Source: Pseudomonas sp. v388
GTDB taxonomy: Bacteria; Pseudomonadota; Gammaproteobacteria; Pseudomonadales; Pseudomonadaceae
Assembly (NCBI RefSeq): GCF_003935425.1
Contig: NZ_RHQN01000010.1
Coordinates: 158,232-222,231, forward strand
Direction: 5' to 3'
Length of the DNA stretch: 64,000 nt
This document shows positions 18,374 to 28,047 of this stretch, one piece after another. Position numbers and translations under genes: made by a program. Position 1 is the stretch's first letter. Every line of letters begins with the position of its first letter. The notes under the pieces were generated by a model. It was not told the DNA's origin. It was given only the letters and a program-made list of their open reading frames with translations, and ran no database searches.

Positions 18374-19588
18374 TCACTCGGCGACCGGCTGAGCGCGCGC
18401 AGTTTTCTCGAAACCTTCGCCGCGCACCGCCTGATACAGCGCGGCGATCAGGTCCGACTGGGTAATGATGCCCACCAGCCGCTGACGCTCGTCGATGATC
18501 GGAATGTGTCGATGACCGTTCTCGGAAAACACCGGCACCAGATCGATCAACAGCCGGTCGCTGCTCGATACTCGCACCGTGCGGGTCATGATGTGCCCGA
18601 CCTGACGCAGTTCTTCACTGCGTTTAGGACGCACCAGCGAGCGCAGGCGCCAGGCCAGGCCGTCGTGTACATCCAGATCGATCTGCTTCATGAAATCGGC
18701 CACGGTCAGAATCCCGAGCAGATGCTGCTGGCGGTCGATGATCGGCAGCGCCTTGATCCGGTGCTGGCGCATCAGCGCCCAGGCGTCACGCAGCGGCGTT
18801 TCCGGGCGTGCGGTGACCGGTTCGCGGGTCATCACCTCGCTGCAGCGCAGGTGCCCGACGTTACGCTCGAAACTCAATGCGGCAGTCTGTTCCAGCAAGG
18901 ACTCAAGATCCTCGCGATTGACGTCCAGAACTTCGTTATAGCGTGCCAGCACGGCGTCCAGATCGCTGCGATGCAGCCGGGTCGCGGCGGGTTCGGTGCT
19001 GGCCGGTCGGTTCAGATGCGGCCAGCGGCGCCCGGTCAGGTTGTTGTAGACCAGCCCGGCACCTACCAGCAGCAGGGAATCGATCAGCACCGGGCTGAGC
19101 GCGTATTCGAAACGGTCGCAGCCCATCAGCACCATCAACAATGCCGACGCGCCGCCGGGCGGATGCAGACAACGCAAGGCCAGCATCACGGCAATCGCCA
19201 CGCCCACCGCCAGACCCGCCGCCAGGGTGGCGTCCGGCACCCAGCGATAGCAGGCGATGCCAACCAGCGCCGACAGGGTATTGCCACCCACCACCGACCA
19301 AGGTTGGGCGAGCGGGCTGGATGGCAGGGCGAATACCAGTACCGCGCTGGCGCCCAGCGGTGCGACCAGGGCCAGGCCCAACACGCCATGATCATGGGCC
19401 ACCAGGCCGTTGAGCCAGAACGCCGCGCACAGCGCCACCAGCAGAATACCCAGCGCCGCGCCGCTGCTGGCGCGCAGTTTTTCCAGCGCATCGATATTCA
19501 GCGGCGCAGGCCAGAAGGAGCGCGCAGTCGTTATCAGGCGGGTGCGCAGGGAAGGGCGGGAAGTTGGAGCATCGTGATTGGACGGCAT
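18374..19588 (-). CDS. HPP-family membrane protein with two C-terminal CBS domains
   Basis: About 404 aa from MPSNHDAP (M17 of the longest frame; an upstream start is possible). Residues ~35-180 are an HPP domain with four hydrophobic segments and the HPPGGASALL motif that names the family. Residues ~235-400 hold a CBS pair (VMTREPVTARPETPLRDAWALMRQHRIKALPIID... and IMTRTVRVSSSDRLLIDLVPVFSENGHRHIPIID). Some HPP proteins act as nitrite transporters; the CBS pair usually senses adenine nucleotides. The nirBD genes are 13 kb away, so no direct operon link exists. No regulatory site was recognised. Confidence 0.87.
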   Translation of the reverse strand: MPSNHDAPTSRPSLRTRLITTARSFWPAPLNIDALEKLRASSGAALGILLVALCAAFWLNGLVAHDHGVLGLALVAPLGASAVLVFALPSSPLAQPWSVVGGNTLSALVGIACYRWVPDATLAAGLAVGVAIAVMLALRCLHPPGGASALLMVLMGCDRFEYALSPVLIDSLLLVGAGLVYNNLTGRRWPHLNRPASTEPAATRLHRSDLDAVLARYNEVLDVNREDLESLLEQTAALSFERNVGHLRCSEVMTREPVTARPETPLRDAWALMRQHRIKALPIIDRQQHLLGILTVADFMKQIDLDVHDGLAWRLRSLVRPKRSEELRQVGHIMTRTVRVSSSDRLLIDLVPVFSENGHRHIPIIDERQRLVGIITQSDLIAALYQAVRGEGFEKTARAQPVAE

Positions 19589-19682
19589 TGAAACAGTCTT
19601 CAAAGGCAGAGGGCGCAGCCGAACAAGCCGGCGCAAAAAAAGTACAGCGGGGCGCGATGGTAGCGCGGATGAACCGCAAGGG

Positions 19683-20594
19683 CTAATCAGCGACGGGTTG
19701 GCCGTCGGCGTTCACGGCGGCGCGGATCGCTTCGAGCAGCATCATGCACGCCGGATTGTCATTGTCGGTGCGCCAGATCAGATGCAGTTCGCTCTGCACG
19801 CCTGGGTCCAGTTCGACGGCGCGGAACGTCACGTCCTTGAACACCACGTTGGTAGCGCAGCGCGGGACCAGCGCCAAGCCCATGCCGGCGTTGACCAGCG
19901 CCAGGATGGTCAGCGACGAACCCAGCCACTGCACGTATTCGGGCGCCACTCGGGCCGAGCGGAACATGCCGGTCAGCAGCTCGTTGAACGGCGGATAAGC
20001 CGAGTGGGAATACATCAGGAACGGCACGCCGTCCAGGTCACGCACCGCCACCGATTCGGCGCGAGCCAGCGGATGCGCGCTGGGTATCGCCAGCACGAAG
20101 GGTTCACGCACCAGGCACTCGGTTTCATAACCGGGCTGGAACAGCGGCGCGCGGACGATGCCCAGGTCGATGCGCCGGGCGCGCAGCGCTTCGTGCTGCT
20201 GGTAGGTGTTCATCTCGGTGAGGGAAATCTTTACGTGGGGCTGGTTCAAGCGCGCCTCGGCGATCACCTTGGGCAGGAATTCATAGACTGCACTGCCGAC
20301 GAAACTGATGGTCACCGAGCCGATATCGCCTTCGGCGATGCGGCGGGCAGCGATGGCGGCCTGTTGCGCACGCTCCAGCAGGGTTTGCGCCTCGATGAAA
20401 AATGCGCGTCCGGCGGCGGTCAGCGCCACGCTGCGGGTGCTGCGGGTGAACAACTCGACTCCCAGGTTGTGCTCCAGCAATTGAATCTGCCGGCTCAAGG
20501 GCGGTTGAGTCATGTTCAGCCGCTCGGCGGCACGGCGGAAATTCAGTTCCGTGGCCACGGTGGTGAAACAGCGCAGTTGAGCCAGTTCGAACAT
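19683..20594 (-). CDS. LysR-family transcriptional regulator
   Basis: 303 aa from MFELAQLRCF; the upstream extension in the same frame is not conserved. The N-terminal winged helix reads FELAQLRCFTTVATELNFRRAAERLNMTQPPLSRQIQLLE, and a substrate-binding domain follows (SVTISFVGSAVYEFLPKVI). It is divergent from an MFS transporter and a glucarate-dehydratase-like enzyme, the normal arrangement for a LysR activator with its target operon. The 106-bp shared region (20595-20700) contains TCTAGATTAGA and GGTATCAATCAAATC, which could form LysR half-sites. The likely effector is a sugar acid used by that operon. Confidence 0.9.
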   Translation of the reverse strand: MFELAQLRCFTTVATELNFRRAAERLNMTQPPLSRQIQLLEHNLGVELFTRSTRSVALTAAGRAFFIEAQTLLERAQQAAIAARRIAEGDIGSVTISFVGSAVYEFLPKVIAEARLNQPHVKISLTEMNTYQQHEALRARRIDLGIVRAPLFQPGYETECLVREPFVLAIPSAHPLARAESVAVRDLDGVPFLMYSHSAYPPFNELLTGMFRSARVAPEYVQWLGSSLTILALVNAGMGLALVPRCATNVVFKDVTFRAVELDPGVQSELHLIWRTDNDNPACMMLLEAIRAAVNADGQPVAD

Positions 20595-20700
20595 TGATCT
20601 ATTCCAGGTATCAATCAAATCGCAATCTAGATTAGACGGGAATAATCTGCGCGTCCATGATCGGCACATCCCCAAAAAAACAATGAACGGGAATCGCCAT

Positions 20701-22050
20701 ATGAATCAGCTCCCCGGATCCGTCGATCCCGCTGTGCTTGCCCGTGCGGCGAGCAAAGTCAAACGCCACATCCTGCCGCTGTTCGTGGTGATGTTCATCG
20801 TCAATTACATTGACCGGGTGAACATTGGTTTCGTGCGCAGCCATCTGGAAACCGACCTGGGCATCGGCGCTGCCGCCTACGGCCTGGGCGCCGGGCTGTT
20901 CTTCGTCGGCTACGCGCTGTTCGAAGTGCCGTCCAACCTGCTGTTGCAACGCTACGGCGCCCGCGCCTGGCTGACCCGCATCATGTTCACCTGGGGCGCG
21001 GCCGCCATGGCCATGGCCTTCGTGCGCGGCGAAACCAGTTTCTACGTGCTGCGCTTCATTCTCGGTGCGGCGGAGGCGGGGTTCTTTCCCGGCATCATCT
21101 ATTACTTCACCCAATGGCTGCCTGCCACCGAGCGCGGCAAGGCCATGGCGATCTTCCTCAGTGGTTCGGCCATCGCCTCGGTAATCTCGGGTCCGCTGTC
21201 CGGTGCGCTGCTGGGCATTACCGGCCTGAACCTGCACGGCTGGCAGTGGATGTTCCTGATTGAAGGTTTCGCCTCCATCGCCTTGTGCGGCTTCGTCTGG
21301 TTCTGGTTGCAATCGCACATTCATGAAGCGAAATGGCTGAGCGAAGAAGAGAAAGTCGCCCTGAGCACGACCATCGCGGATGAGCAACGGGCCAGGGAAG
21401 CGGCGCAGACGGTGAAGCCTTCGATCTTTCGGCTGCTGGCCGACCGGCAGATCGTGCTGTTCTGCTTTATCTACTTTTCCATCGCGTTGACCATCTACGG
21501 CGCGACCTTTTGGCTGCCGAGCATGATCCGCAAGATGGGCAGCCTCAGCGACTTCGAAGTCGGCCTGTTCAACTCGGTGCCGTGGATCATTTCCATTGTT
21601 GCCATGTACGGCTTCGCGGCACTGGCCGCACGCTTCAAGCATCAGCAGGCGTGGGTCGCCACCACCTTGGTGATTGCCGCTGCCGGCATGTTCATGTCCA
21701 CCACCGGCGGACCGATCTTCGCCTTCGTCGCCATCTGTTTCGCAGCCATCGGTTTCAAGGCGGCTTCCGCACTGTTCTGGCCGATTCCCCAAGGCTATCT
21801 GGATGCACGCATCGCAGCGGCGGTCATCGCGCTGATCAACTCGGTGGGCAATCTCGGCGGCTTCGTCGCCCCCACCGCGTTCGGCTTCCTGGAACAGACC
21901 ACCGGCTCCATTCAGGGCGGGTTGTACGGCCTGGCGCTGACCTCGCTGTTGGCGGCCGTGGTGATCTTCTTCGCCCGCACCGCGCCTGGGCCTCAGTCGC
22001 CGCCGCTGCACGCTGCTCCTTTGCACACGCCTTCACGCCTCAAGCCCTGA
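20701..22050 (+). CDS. MFS transporter, anion:cation symporter (ACS) family, sugar-acid type
   Basis: 449 aa from ATG 20701, preceded by GGGAA; an in-frame ATG at 20683 lacks a ribosome site. Twelve hydrophobic segments and ACS signatures are present (VNYIDRVNIGFV; LLQRYGARAWLTRIMFTWGAAAMAMAFV; LRFILGAAEAGFFPGIIYYFTQWLPATERGKAM). This subgroup imports hexarates and hexonates such as glucarate, galactarate or tartrate. It is 18 bp from the enolase-superfamily gene and divergent from the LysR gene, forming a compact uptake-dehydration unit. Confidence 0.9.
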   Translation: MNQLPGSVDPAVLARAASKVKRHILPLFVVMFIVNYIDRVNIGFVRSHLETDLGIGAAAYGLGAGLFFVGYALFEVPSNLLLQRYGARAWLTRIMFTWGAAAMAMAFVRGETSFYVLRFILGAAEAGFFPGIIYYFTQWLPATERGKAMAIFLSGSAIASVISGPLSGALLGITGLNLHGWQWMFLIEGFASIALCGFVWFWLQSHIHEAKWLSEEEKVALSTTIADEQRAREAAQTVKPSIFRLLADRQIVLFCFIYFSIALTIYGATFWLPSMIRKMGSLSDFEVGLFNSVPWIISIVAMYGFAALAARFKHQQAWVATTLVIAAAGMFMSTTGGPIFAFVAICFAAIGFKAASALFWPIPQGYLDARIAAAVIALINSVGNLGGFVAPTAFGFLEQTTGSIQGGLYGLALTSLLAAVVIFFARTAPGPQSPPLHAAPLHTPSRLKP

Positions 22051-22068
22051 TCTACCGGGAGAACCGCT

Positions 22069-23343
22069 TTGAAAATCACACGAGTGACCGTCACCCCCAT
22101 CGCCTTCCGTGATCCGCCGTTGCTCAATGCCAGCGGCATCCACGAGCCCTTCGCGCTGCGTTCGATCATCGAAGTGGAAAGCGACAACGGCTACATCGGC
22201 CTGGGCGAAAGCTACGGTGACGCCCCGGCACTGGCGATCCAGCAACAACTGCAAAGCCAGTTGATCGGCCTGGACCCGTTCAACCTCAACCAGTTGCGGC
22301 GCATCGTCCAGGCCACGGTGGCAGCCAATAAACCGGCCAGCGTCGCGGGTGCCGAACTGGCGCCCGGTTCCCACGCCAGCAAGGCGGTGAGCAACGCGTA
22401 CTCGGCTTTCGAAGTGGCGTTCCTCGATCTGCAGGCCCGCTCCATGAACCTGCCGCTGGTGGATTTGCTCGGCGGCGCGGTGCGCGATGAGGTGCCGTTC
22501 AGCGCTTATCTGTTCTTCAAGTACGCGCAGCACGTGGATTCGCCTTACCCGCCGGACAGCTGGGGTGAGGCGTTGAGCGAAGAGCAGATCGTCGCCCAGG
22601 CGCGGCGCATGATCGACGACTACGGCTTCAAGAGCATCAAGCTCAAGGCCGGGGCACTGGACCCGGAACATGAAGTGGCCTGCATCAAAGCGTTGAAAAA
22701 GGCTTTTCCCGGCCTGCCGCTGCGCATCGACCCCAACGGCAACTGGTCGCTGGAAACCGCGATTCGCATGGCCGAACTGCTGGGCGACGACCTGCAATAT
22801 TACGAAGACCCGACGCCGGGGCTGGACGGCATGTCCGAACTGCACAAGCGTACCGGCCTGCCGCTGGCGACCAACATGGTGGTCACCGATTTCGACGAGT
22901 TCCGCCGCAGCGTGGCGCTGGACAGCGTGCAGATCGTGCTGGCGGACCACCATTACTGGGGCGGACTGCGCGACACCCAGGTGTTGGCGAAGATGTGCGA
23001 CACCTTCGGCCTTGGGGTTTCGATGCATTCCAATTCACACCTGGGCATCAGCCTGATGGCCATGGCCCACGTTGCGGCTTCGGTGCCCAACCTGGATTAC
23101 GCCTGCGACACCCACTACCCGTGGCAGGAACCGGACGAGGAAGTCATCAAGGGCGGCAAGCTGCCTATCGTCGATGGCTGCGTGAAAATCACCCGTGAGC
23201 CGGGCCTTGGCCTGGAGCTGGACTACGACCAGCTGGGCAAGCTCAACGACCAGTTCCTGACCTGCGGCATCCGCCAGCGCGACGATGTGCGGCAGATGCA
23301 GAAGTACAAGCCGGACTGGAAAGCGGTCAAGCCGCGTTACTGA
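22069..23343 (+). CDS. Glucarate dehydratase-related protein (enolase superfamily)
   Basis: 424 aa, close to glucarate dehydratase length. The capping domain begins KITRVTVTPIAFRDPPLLNASG, as in GlucD. Active-site residues are readable: K191-L-K193 (base pair on strand 2), D221 and N223 in RIDPNGNWS, a metal-ligand acid in YYEDPTPG (~E246), N269, and H320 in SMHSNSHLGIS. The reaction expected is dehydration of a hexarate to 5-keto-4-deoxyglucarate, although GlucD-related paralogs can have lower or shifted activity. It is the last gene of the LysR-controlled pair with the ACS transporter and converges with the nuclease gene. Confidence 0.9.
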   Translation: MKITRVTVTPIAFRDPPLLNASGIHEPFALRSIIEVESDNGYIGLGESYGDAPALAIQQQLQSQLIGLDPFNLNQLRRIVQATVAANKPASVAGAELAPGSHASKAVSNAYSAFEVAFLDLQARSMNLPLVDLLGGAVRDEVPFSAYLFFKYAQHVDSPYPPDSWGEALSEEQIVAQARRMIDDYGFKSIKLKAGALDPEHEVACIKALKKAFPGLPLRIDPNGNWSLETAIRMAELLGDDLQYYEDPTPGLDGMSELHKRTGLPLATNMVVTDFDEFRRSVALDSVQIVLADHHYWGGLRDTQVLAKMCDTFGLGVSMHSNSHLGISLMAMAHVAASVPNLDYACDTHYPWQEPDEEVIKGGKLPIVDGCVKITREPGLGLELDYDQLGKLNDQFLTCGIRQRDDVRQMQKYKPDWKAVKPRY

Positions 23344-23372
23344 GCCGCCCGGTTGCCGAGCCGACCCGCAGG

Positions 23373-24320
23373 TTACAGGCGGATGTCCTGCGGGCCGCGA
23401 ATCTGCGCTTCGATGCGGGTGCCGGTCAGGCGCTCCTCGTTGGAGAAACCGTCGAACCGGGCAAGCTCGCCGAAGCGGATACCGGTGAGCTGTTCGATCT
23501 GCGTCACGCTGCACTGGTAGGTCTTCAAACGGCCGAAGGTGAAATCCAGTTGCCCCAGTTCACGGCTCTGGGTGATCAGATAGGCGCTGGCCGACGGCTT
23601 GCCGTCATCACCCAGGAATGCCACCACTTTCCAGAATGCCGAGGGTATCAGCACGCCACGGTAACGCCGGTCCTCGTCGTGCAGCACCGGGCCGCTGAAC
23701 ACCGTGCTGCGCTGCTTCCAGCGCCGGGTGTTGTCCAGAATGTAGTCTTCCAGTTCCAGCCAGGTCTTCTGGTTGAACGCGCCCATCTGCGGCGCGCAAT
23801 TGGTGAAGTGAAAGGTGTCGCCATTGGCGACTTCGGCCTGCGGCCCCCAGTTGGGGTCCTGACGGCGCACCAGATGGCCGCGATCCAGCAGATTATCGGC
23901 ATACAGGCTTTCACCGATCTGCGCTTCGGTCGGCAGCCTGCCGTCGAAAGCCCAGGCATCGCGGCCGCGTTTGACCTCCACGCTGCGCTCCCCGTCGATA
24001 TTCACGCCCACATACAGGGCCAGCCGCCGACTGCGGGACATGGTGATGGAAAAATGCTGGTAATCCAGACGCTCGCCGGGTGTGCCCACAGGGTAGACAT
24101 CGGTCGCCAGCTGCTCATTCGGGGTTGGCCACGGCACGTTGAAATCGCCGAGGAAATCCTCGGCATAACCCTCGCGCTCCTGCAGGTCGGCCGCCGGCGT
24201 GATGCGCGGCTGAACCAGAGTCTGCGTCGGCGCGAGCAAAGCGGCGTCGCTATGCAAAGGCTTGAGATCGGCAAGGCGAGGGCGGTAGGCAAGGTCTACG
24301 GTCAGGGTATCGGCAGCCAT
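23373..24320 (-). CDS. DNA/RNA non-specific endonuclease (NucA/EndoG type)
   Basis: 315 aa from MAADTL; a longer frame to 24377 has no ribosome site. The signature DRGHLVRRQDPNWG contains the catalytic His of the beta-beta-alpha-metal nuclease fold, and the downstream FTNCAPQMGAFNQKTWLELEDYI holds the metal-binding Asn (N in FNQ). FSGPVL completes the family core. Unlike secreted NucA-type enzymes there is no signal peptide, and the first ~90 residues are unrelated to the nuclease domain. No immunity-like partner gene lies beside it. It could be a cytoplasmic enzyme, a T6SS cargo, or a protein that needs another route out; sequence alone does not decide. Confidence 0.87.
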   Translation of the reverse strand: MAADTLTVDLAYRPRLADLKPLHSDAALLAPTQTLVQPRITPAADLQEREGYAEDFLGDFNVPWPTPNEQLATDVYPVGTPGERLDYQHFSITMSRSRRLALYVGVNIDGERSVEVKRGRDAWAFDGRLPTEAQIGESLYADNLLDRGHLVRRQDPNWGPQAEVANGDTFHFTNCAPQMGAFNQKTWLELEDYILDNTRRWKQRSTVFSGPVLHDEDRRYRGVLIPSAFWKVVAFLGDDGKPSASAYLITQSRELGQLDFTFGRLKTYQCSVTQIEQLTGIRFGELARFDGFSNEERLTGTRIEAQIRGPQDIRL

Positions 24321-24480
24321 GGTGGTTCTCCGGCAACTGAGGAAGGTTCCTTGCAGTCCAGCACATCTGCATGACAACCCTGCGCACGCTTTCCTCTTTG
24401 CCCCACTGTCGCTACAGTTCCGGGTATCCCATCCGTCTACGCGCCATTACGGTCAAGGTCGCAAAAGGAAGCCTTTATTT

Positions 24481-26013
24481 ATGCCTGGAGCGGCCGCTCA
24501 TTCCGACGGTATCTCGCATTCGTTCATTCAGCGCCTGGCTTTGGCGTTCGTGGTGCTGGTGGTGGTGCTGATCCTGGCGCTGGGCGTCTGGCAAGCCTGG
24601 GCCAGCTATGACCGGCACTTGCAGGAAGGCGAGGTCAATACCGCCAACCTGACCCGCTCCGCCGCCCAGCATGCCGAAGACGTGATCAAGGAGCTGGACG
24701 CCTTCTCAGCCGGCATGGTCGAGCGTCTGCAATGGTACGCCCTGACGGACCTGGACAAAGCGCGCCTGCACCGGCTGTTCAAGATCCAGGGCGGCATCAT
24801 GCAGCAGATCCACGGGGTGTTCGTCTACGACCGTGACGGCAACTGGCTGGTGACCGACAAGGACAACCTGCCGGCCAATGCCAACAACTCGGACCGCGAG
24901 TATTTCCGTTATCACCGTGAGCATCCCGAGGACAGCCAGACCCACATCGGCCCGGTAATCCGCAGCCGCTCCACCGGCGACATGGTCATTCCGTTGTCGC
25001 GGCGTATCAACAACCCGGACGGCAGCTTTGCCGGGATCTTTCTGGTGACCTTGTACCTGGATTACTTCAACCGCTTCTATGCCGGTTTCCGGCTGGACGA
25101 GCAGGGTGTCTTCGTCATTTCGCTCAGTGACGGCACGATCCTGACGCGGCGGCCGTTCGACGCAGCCGTGGTGGGCACCAGCCTGGCCGGCGGCACGATT
25201 TTCACCCAGTACCTGCCCAAATCCCCGTCGGGGACTGCGCACATCACGTCCATCGTCGACAAGGTGGAGCGCATCAACAGCTACCAGCAACTGGAGCGTT
25301 ACCCGCTGGTGGTCCAGACCGGCTTTGCCCGAAGCGACATCCTGCGCCCGTGGCGACAGGAGCTGTATCGCTCGGCCGTGCTGTTCGGCGTGCTGATCCT
25401 GGCGGTTGCCGGTTTCGGCGTGGCGTTGCTGCGCCAGATCAGGTTTGGCGTCGCCATCGAAAAAGAGCTGCGGGAAACCCATGTGGCCCTGGAAAAGCTG
25501 GTCATGGAAGACGGCCTTACCGGGCTGGCCAACCGGCGCCATCTGGATGTGGTGCTGCCGCTGGAAATCAGCCGGGCGCGGCGCCTCAATGCACCGCTGG
25601 GCGTGTTGATGATCGATATCGACCACTTCAAGCGCTACAACGATTTTTATGGTCACCAGGAAGGCGATGGCTGTATCCGCGCCGTGGCCCGGGCGGTCAA
25701 GCAGGCCATCGGCCGCACCGGCGACATTGCTGCCCGTTATGGCGGCGAGGAGTTCACGGTCATTCTGCCGGGGGCTGACGAACTGGGGACCTATCAGGTG
25801 GCGCTCGCCATTGCCGACGGCGTTCGCGGCCTGGGCATGCGCCATGAAAACAGCGATCTGGGCTTTGTGACGGTCAGCATCGGCGCTCATACCCTGTTGC
25901 CCAAGGGCCCGGAGCTTTCGCCCGAGTCGCTGATCAAGGCCGCCGACGAAGCGCTCTATCAGGCCAAGCAGGATGGGCGCAATCGCATCCATCCGGAGCT
26001 GTGCATCCTGTAA
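24481..26013 (+). CDS. Membrane diguanylate cyclase with periplasmic dCACHE sensor and GGDEF domain
   Basis: 510 aa from ATG 24481, after an AAAAGGAAG ribosome site; longer starts to 24319 overlap the nuclease promoter. TM1 is at ~residues 18-40, a double-CACHE sensor domain follows to ~300, and TM2 is at ~305-330. The C-terminal GGDEF domain reads DGLTGLANRRHLD, then MIDIDHFKRYNDFYGHQEGD, then the active site GGEEF. The inhibitory I-site RTGD stands five residues before it, so feedback by c-di-GMP is expected. It is divergent from the nuclease and ends 2 bp from the topB stop. A product-inhibited cyclase responding to a small extracytoplasmic ligand is likely. Confidence 0.93.
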   Translation: MPGAAAHSDGISHSFIQRLALAFVVLVVVLILALGVWQAWASYDRHLQEGEVNTANLTRSAAQHAEDVIKELDAFSAGMVERLQWYALTDLDKARLHRLFKIQGGIMQQIHGVFVYDRDGNWLVTDKDNLPANANNSDREYFRYHREHPEDSQTHIGPVIRSRSTGDMVIPLSRRINNPDGSFAGIFLVTLYLDYFNRFYAGFRLDEQGVFVISLSDGTILTRRPFDAAVVGTSLAGGTIFTQYLPKSPSGTAHITSIVDKVERINSYQQLERYPLVVQTGFARSDILRPWRQELYRSAVLFGVLILAVAGFGVALLRQIRFGVAIEKELRETHVALEKLVMEDGLTGLANRRHLDVVLPLEISRARRLNAPLGVLMIDIDHFKRYNDFYGHQEGDGCIRAVARAVKQAIGRTGDIAARYGGEEFTVILPGADELGTYQVALAIADGVRGLGMRHENSDLGFVTVSIGAHTLLPKGPELSPESLIKAADEALYQAKQDGRNRIHPELCIL

Positions 26014-26014
26014 C

Positions 26015-27985
26015 TCAGCCTTTGGGGGCGGCGCGCTTGGGTTTACGGGCCGACGGCGCGGCACCTGCCGCTGTCTTCGTCGTCTTGCGCTTGGCGGTGG
26101 TCTTGCGTTTTTTCTTCCACGGCGCGGCGGCGCCGGCAGGGCTGGCCGGGCCGCTGATGGTCAGCCGCAGGCCGACGCAGCGGCTGACTTGCTTGCTCAT
26201 CCACGCGGCCTGCTTGGCGACAAATTCTTCCAGGCTCATTTCCCCGCTCTGCACCATGTCCAGCGCCTGTTCCCAGATGGCCGTGGTACCCGGATCGGCG
26301 ATGGCGCGGGGCACGGCGTCGATCAGGCTGAATGCAGCCGGCGTGGCGGCCAGCGCCTTGCCTTGTTTGACGATGTAGCCGCGGTCGATCAGACCCTGAA
26401 TGATGCCGGCGCGGGTGGCCTCGGTGCCGATCCCGGTGGTGTTCTTGAGCTTCTGTTTGAGCAGCGGGTCTTGCACCAGTCTGGCGACGTTCTTCATGGC
26501 CTTGATCAGGTCGCCTTCGGTGAACGGCTTGGGCGGCTGGGTCCAGAGGTCCTTGAGCTTGACGTCGTTCACGGCGCAATCGCAGCCCTGATGCAATGCG
26601 GGCAGGGGCTGCGGGGCGGGCGCTTCTCGACCTTTTGCCGGGGCGAGTGCCTCGGGCATGGCGCGCTTCCAGCCTGGCTCGACGATTTGTTTACCCACGG
26701 CACGAAGGGCCTGGCCTGCACAGTCGAAATCGGCCTGGGTGCGGTCGTATTCGTGGTTGGGCAGGAACTGCGCCAGATAGCGGGCGCGGATCAGGGTATA
26801 GACGGCGCGCTGCTTACCGGCCAGACGCTCCAGTCCGCGAGCCGCAGCGGTGGGAATGATGCCGTGGTGAGCGCTGACTTTGGCATCGTTCCAGGCCCGG
26901 GAACGGCGCTGTGCATCCAGATGCGGCAGCAGCTCGCCCAGCGCGGCATCAGCCTTGCTCAGCGCAGCGATGATGCCTGCCGCTTCACCGTGCTGACTGA
27001 CCGGCAGGTAGCCGCAATCACTGCGCGGGTAGGTGATGACCTTGTGGGTTTCGTACAGCGCCTGGGCAATGTCGAGGGTTTCCTGGGCGCCGAGGCCGAG
27101 CTTCTTCGAGCAGATTTCCTGCAGCGTGCCCAGATCGAAGGGCAGCGGCGCGACTTCGCGAATCCGTTCTGTACGCAGCTTGACCACCCGGGCGCCGGCG
27201 GCGTTGCCGATGGCCGCTGCGGCCTGCTGCGCCAGCGCCTGATTGAGGCAGCGGTCCTGGTCGTCGCAGGCATCCGCTGGCGCGCGCCACTGGGCAATGA
27301 ACGGTTGCCGGTCGTGGACCAGCGTCACGTCGATGGCCCAGAACGGCACGGGCACAAAGTCGGCGATGCTGCGGTCGCGATCCACGACAAGGCGCAAGGT
27401 CGGTGTCTGCACCCGGCCCACCGGCAGTACGCCCTGATAACCGGACTGGCGCCCCAGCAAGGTGAACAGCCGGCTCATGTTCATGCCGATCAGCCAGTCG
27501 GCGCGGGAACGACCGAGGGCTGAGTGGTAGAGACTGAAGGTGTCGGCGCCCGGCTTGAGCGCGGCCAGCGCCTTGCGAATCGAGGCGTCGTCCAGCGCCG
27601 ACAGCCACAGGCGCTGGATCGGCCCGCGATAACGGCAGTGTTCCACCAGCTCCCTGGCGATCATCTCGCCTTCGCGGTCAGCGTCGGTGGCGATGACCAG
27701 TTCGCTGGCTTCGCCCAGCAGACGTTTGACGGCCTTGAACTGGCTGGCGGTTCTGGGCTTGACCAGCATCTTCCACTTTTCCGGAACGATGGGCAGGTCT
27801 TCCAGCACCCAGCGCTTGTAGCGGGCGTCGTAGGCATCCGGCGGCGCGGTTTCCAGCAGGTGGCCGATGCACCAGGTCACCGTGGCGTTGGCCCCGATCC
27901 AGCAGCCATCGCCACGCCGGCTCGCGCCGAGCGCTGCCGCAATGTCTTTGGCCTGGGAGGGTTTTTCGCAGAGGAACAGCCGCAT
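26015..27985 (-). CDS. topB: DNA topoisomerase III
   Basis: 656 aa from ATG 27985 (MRLFLCEKPSQAKDIA); a GTG six bases upstream is possible. Type IA topoisomerase: Toprim domain with E near residue 7 and ATDADREGEMIA (~99-110), and catalytic Y319 in ITYPRSDCGYLP. The C-terminal tail is Lys/Arg-rich (residues ~625-656, KKKRKTTAKRKTTKT), which probably aids DNA binding. This is the chromosomal TopB with a conserved N terminus; it is not part of the ICE. A palindrome matching a LexA box lies 73-88 bp upstream, suggesting damage-inducible expression. Confidence 0.94.
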   Translation of the reverse strand: MRLFLCEKPSQAKDIAAALGASRRGDGCWIGANATVTWCIGHLLETAPPDAYDARYKRWVLEDLPIVPEKWKMLVKPRTASQFKAVKRLLGEASELVIATDADREGEMIARELVEHCRYRGPIQRLWLSALDDASIRKALAALKPGADTFSLYHSALGRSRADWLIGMNMSRLFTLLGRQSGYQGVLPVGRVQTPTLRLVVDRDRSIADFVPVPFWAIDVTLVHDRQPFIAQWRAPADACDDQDRCLNQALAQQAAAAIGNAAGARVVKLRTERIREVAPLPFDLGTLQEICSKKLGLGAQETLDIAQALYETHKVITYPRSDCGYLPVSQHGEAAGIIAALSKADAALGELLPHLDAQRRSRAWNDAKVSAHHGIIPTAAARGLERLAGKQRAVYTLIRARYLAQFLPNHEYDRTQADFDCAGQALRAVGKQIVEPGWKRAMPEALAPAKGREAPAPQPLPALHQGCDCAVNDVKLKDLWTQPPKPFTEGDLIKAMKNVARLVQDPLLKQKLKNTTGIGTEATRAGIIQGLIDRGYIVKQGKALAATPAAFSLIDAVPRAIADPGTTAIWEQALDMVQSGEMSLEEFVAKQAAWMSKQVSRCVGLRLTISGPASPAGAAAPWKKKRKTTAKRKTTKTAAGAAPSARKPKRAAPKG

Positions 27986-28047
27986 GACCACCGTCTTTAA
28001 TTACCGGTTATGAAGGCTGTAAGGATGAACACAGAAGGTGAGTTGAG

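Noticed and set aside
24319-24480. Upstream start of the diguanylate cyclase at 24319
   Set aside because: The extension lacks a ribosome site and overlaps the nuclease promoter; ATG 24481 has a good site and gives a normal N-terminal TM.
18374-27523. Several long antisense reading frames (for example 6444-9083 and 25973-27523 on the plus strand)
   Set aside because: They lie opposite well-supported genes, have arginine/glutamine/histidine-rich composition and lack any family motif; they are shadows of high-GC genes.
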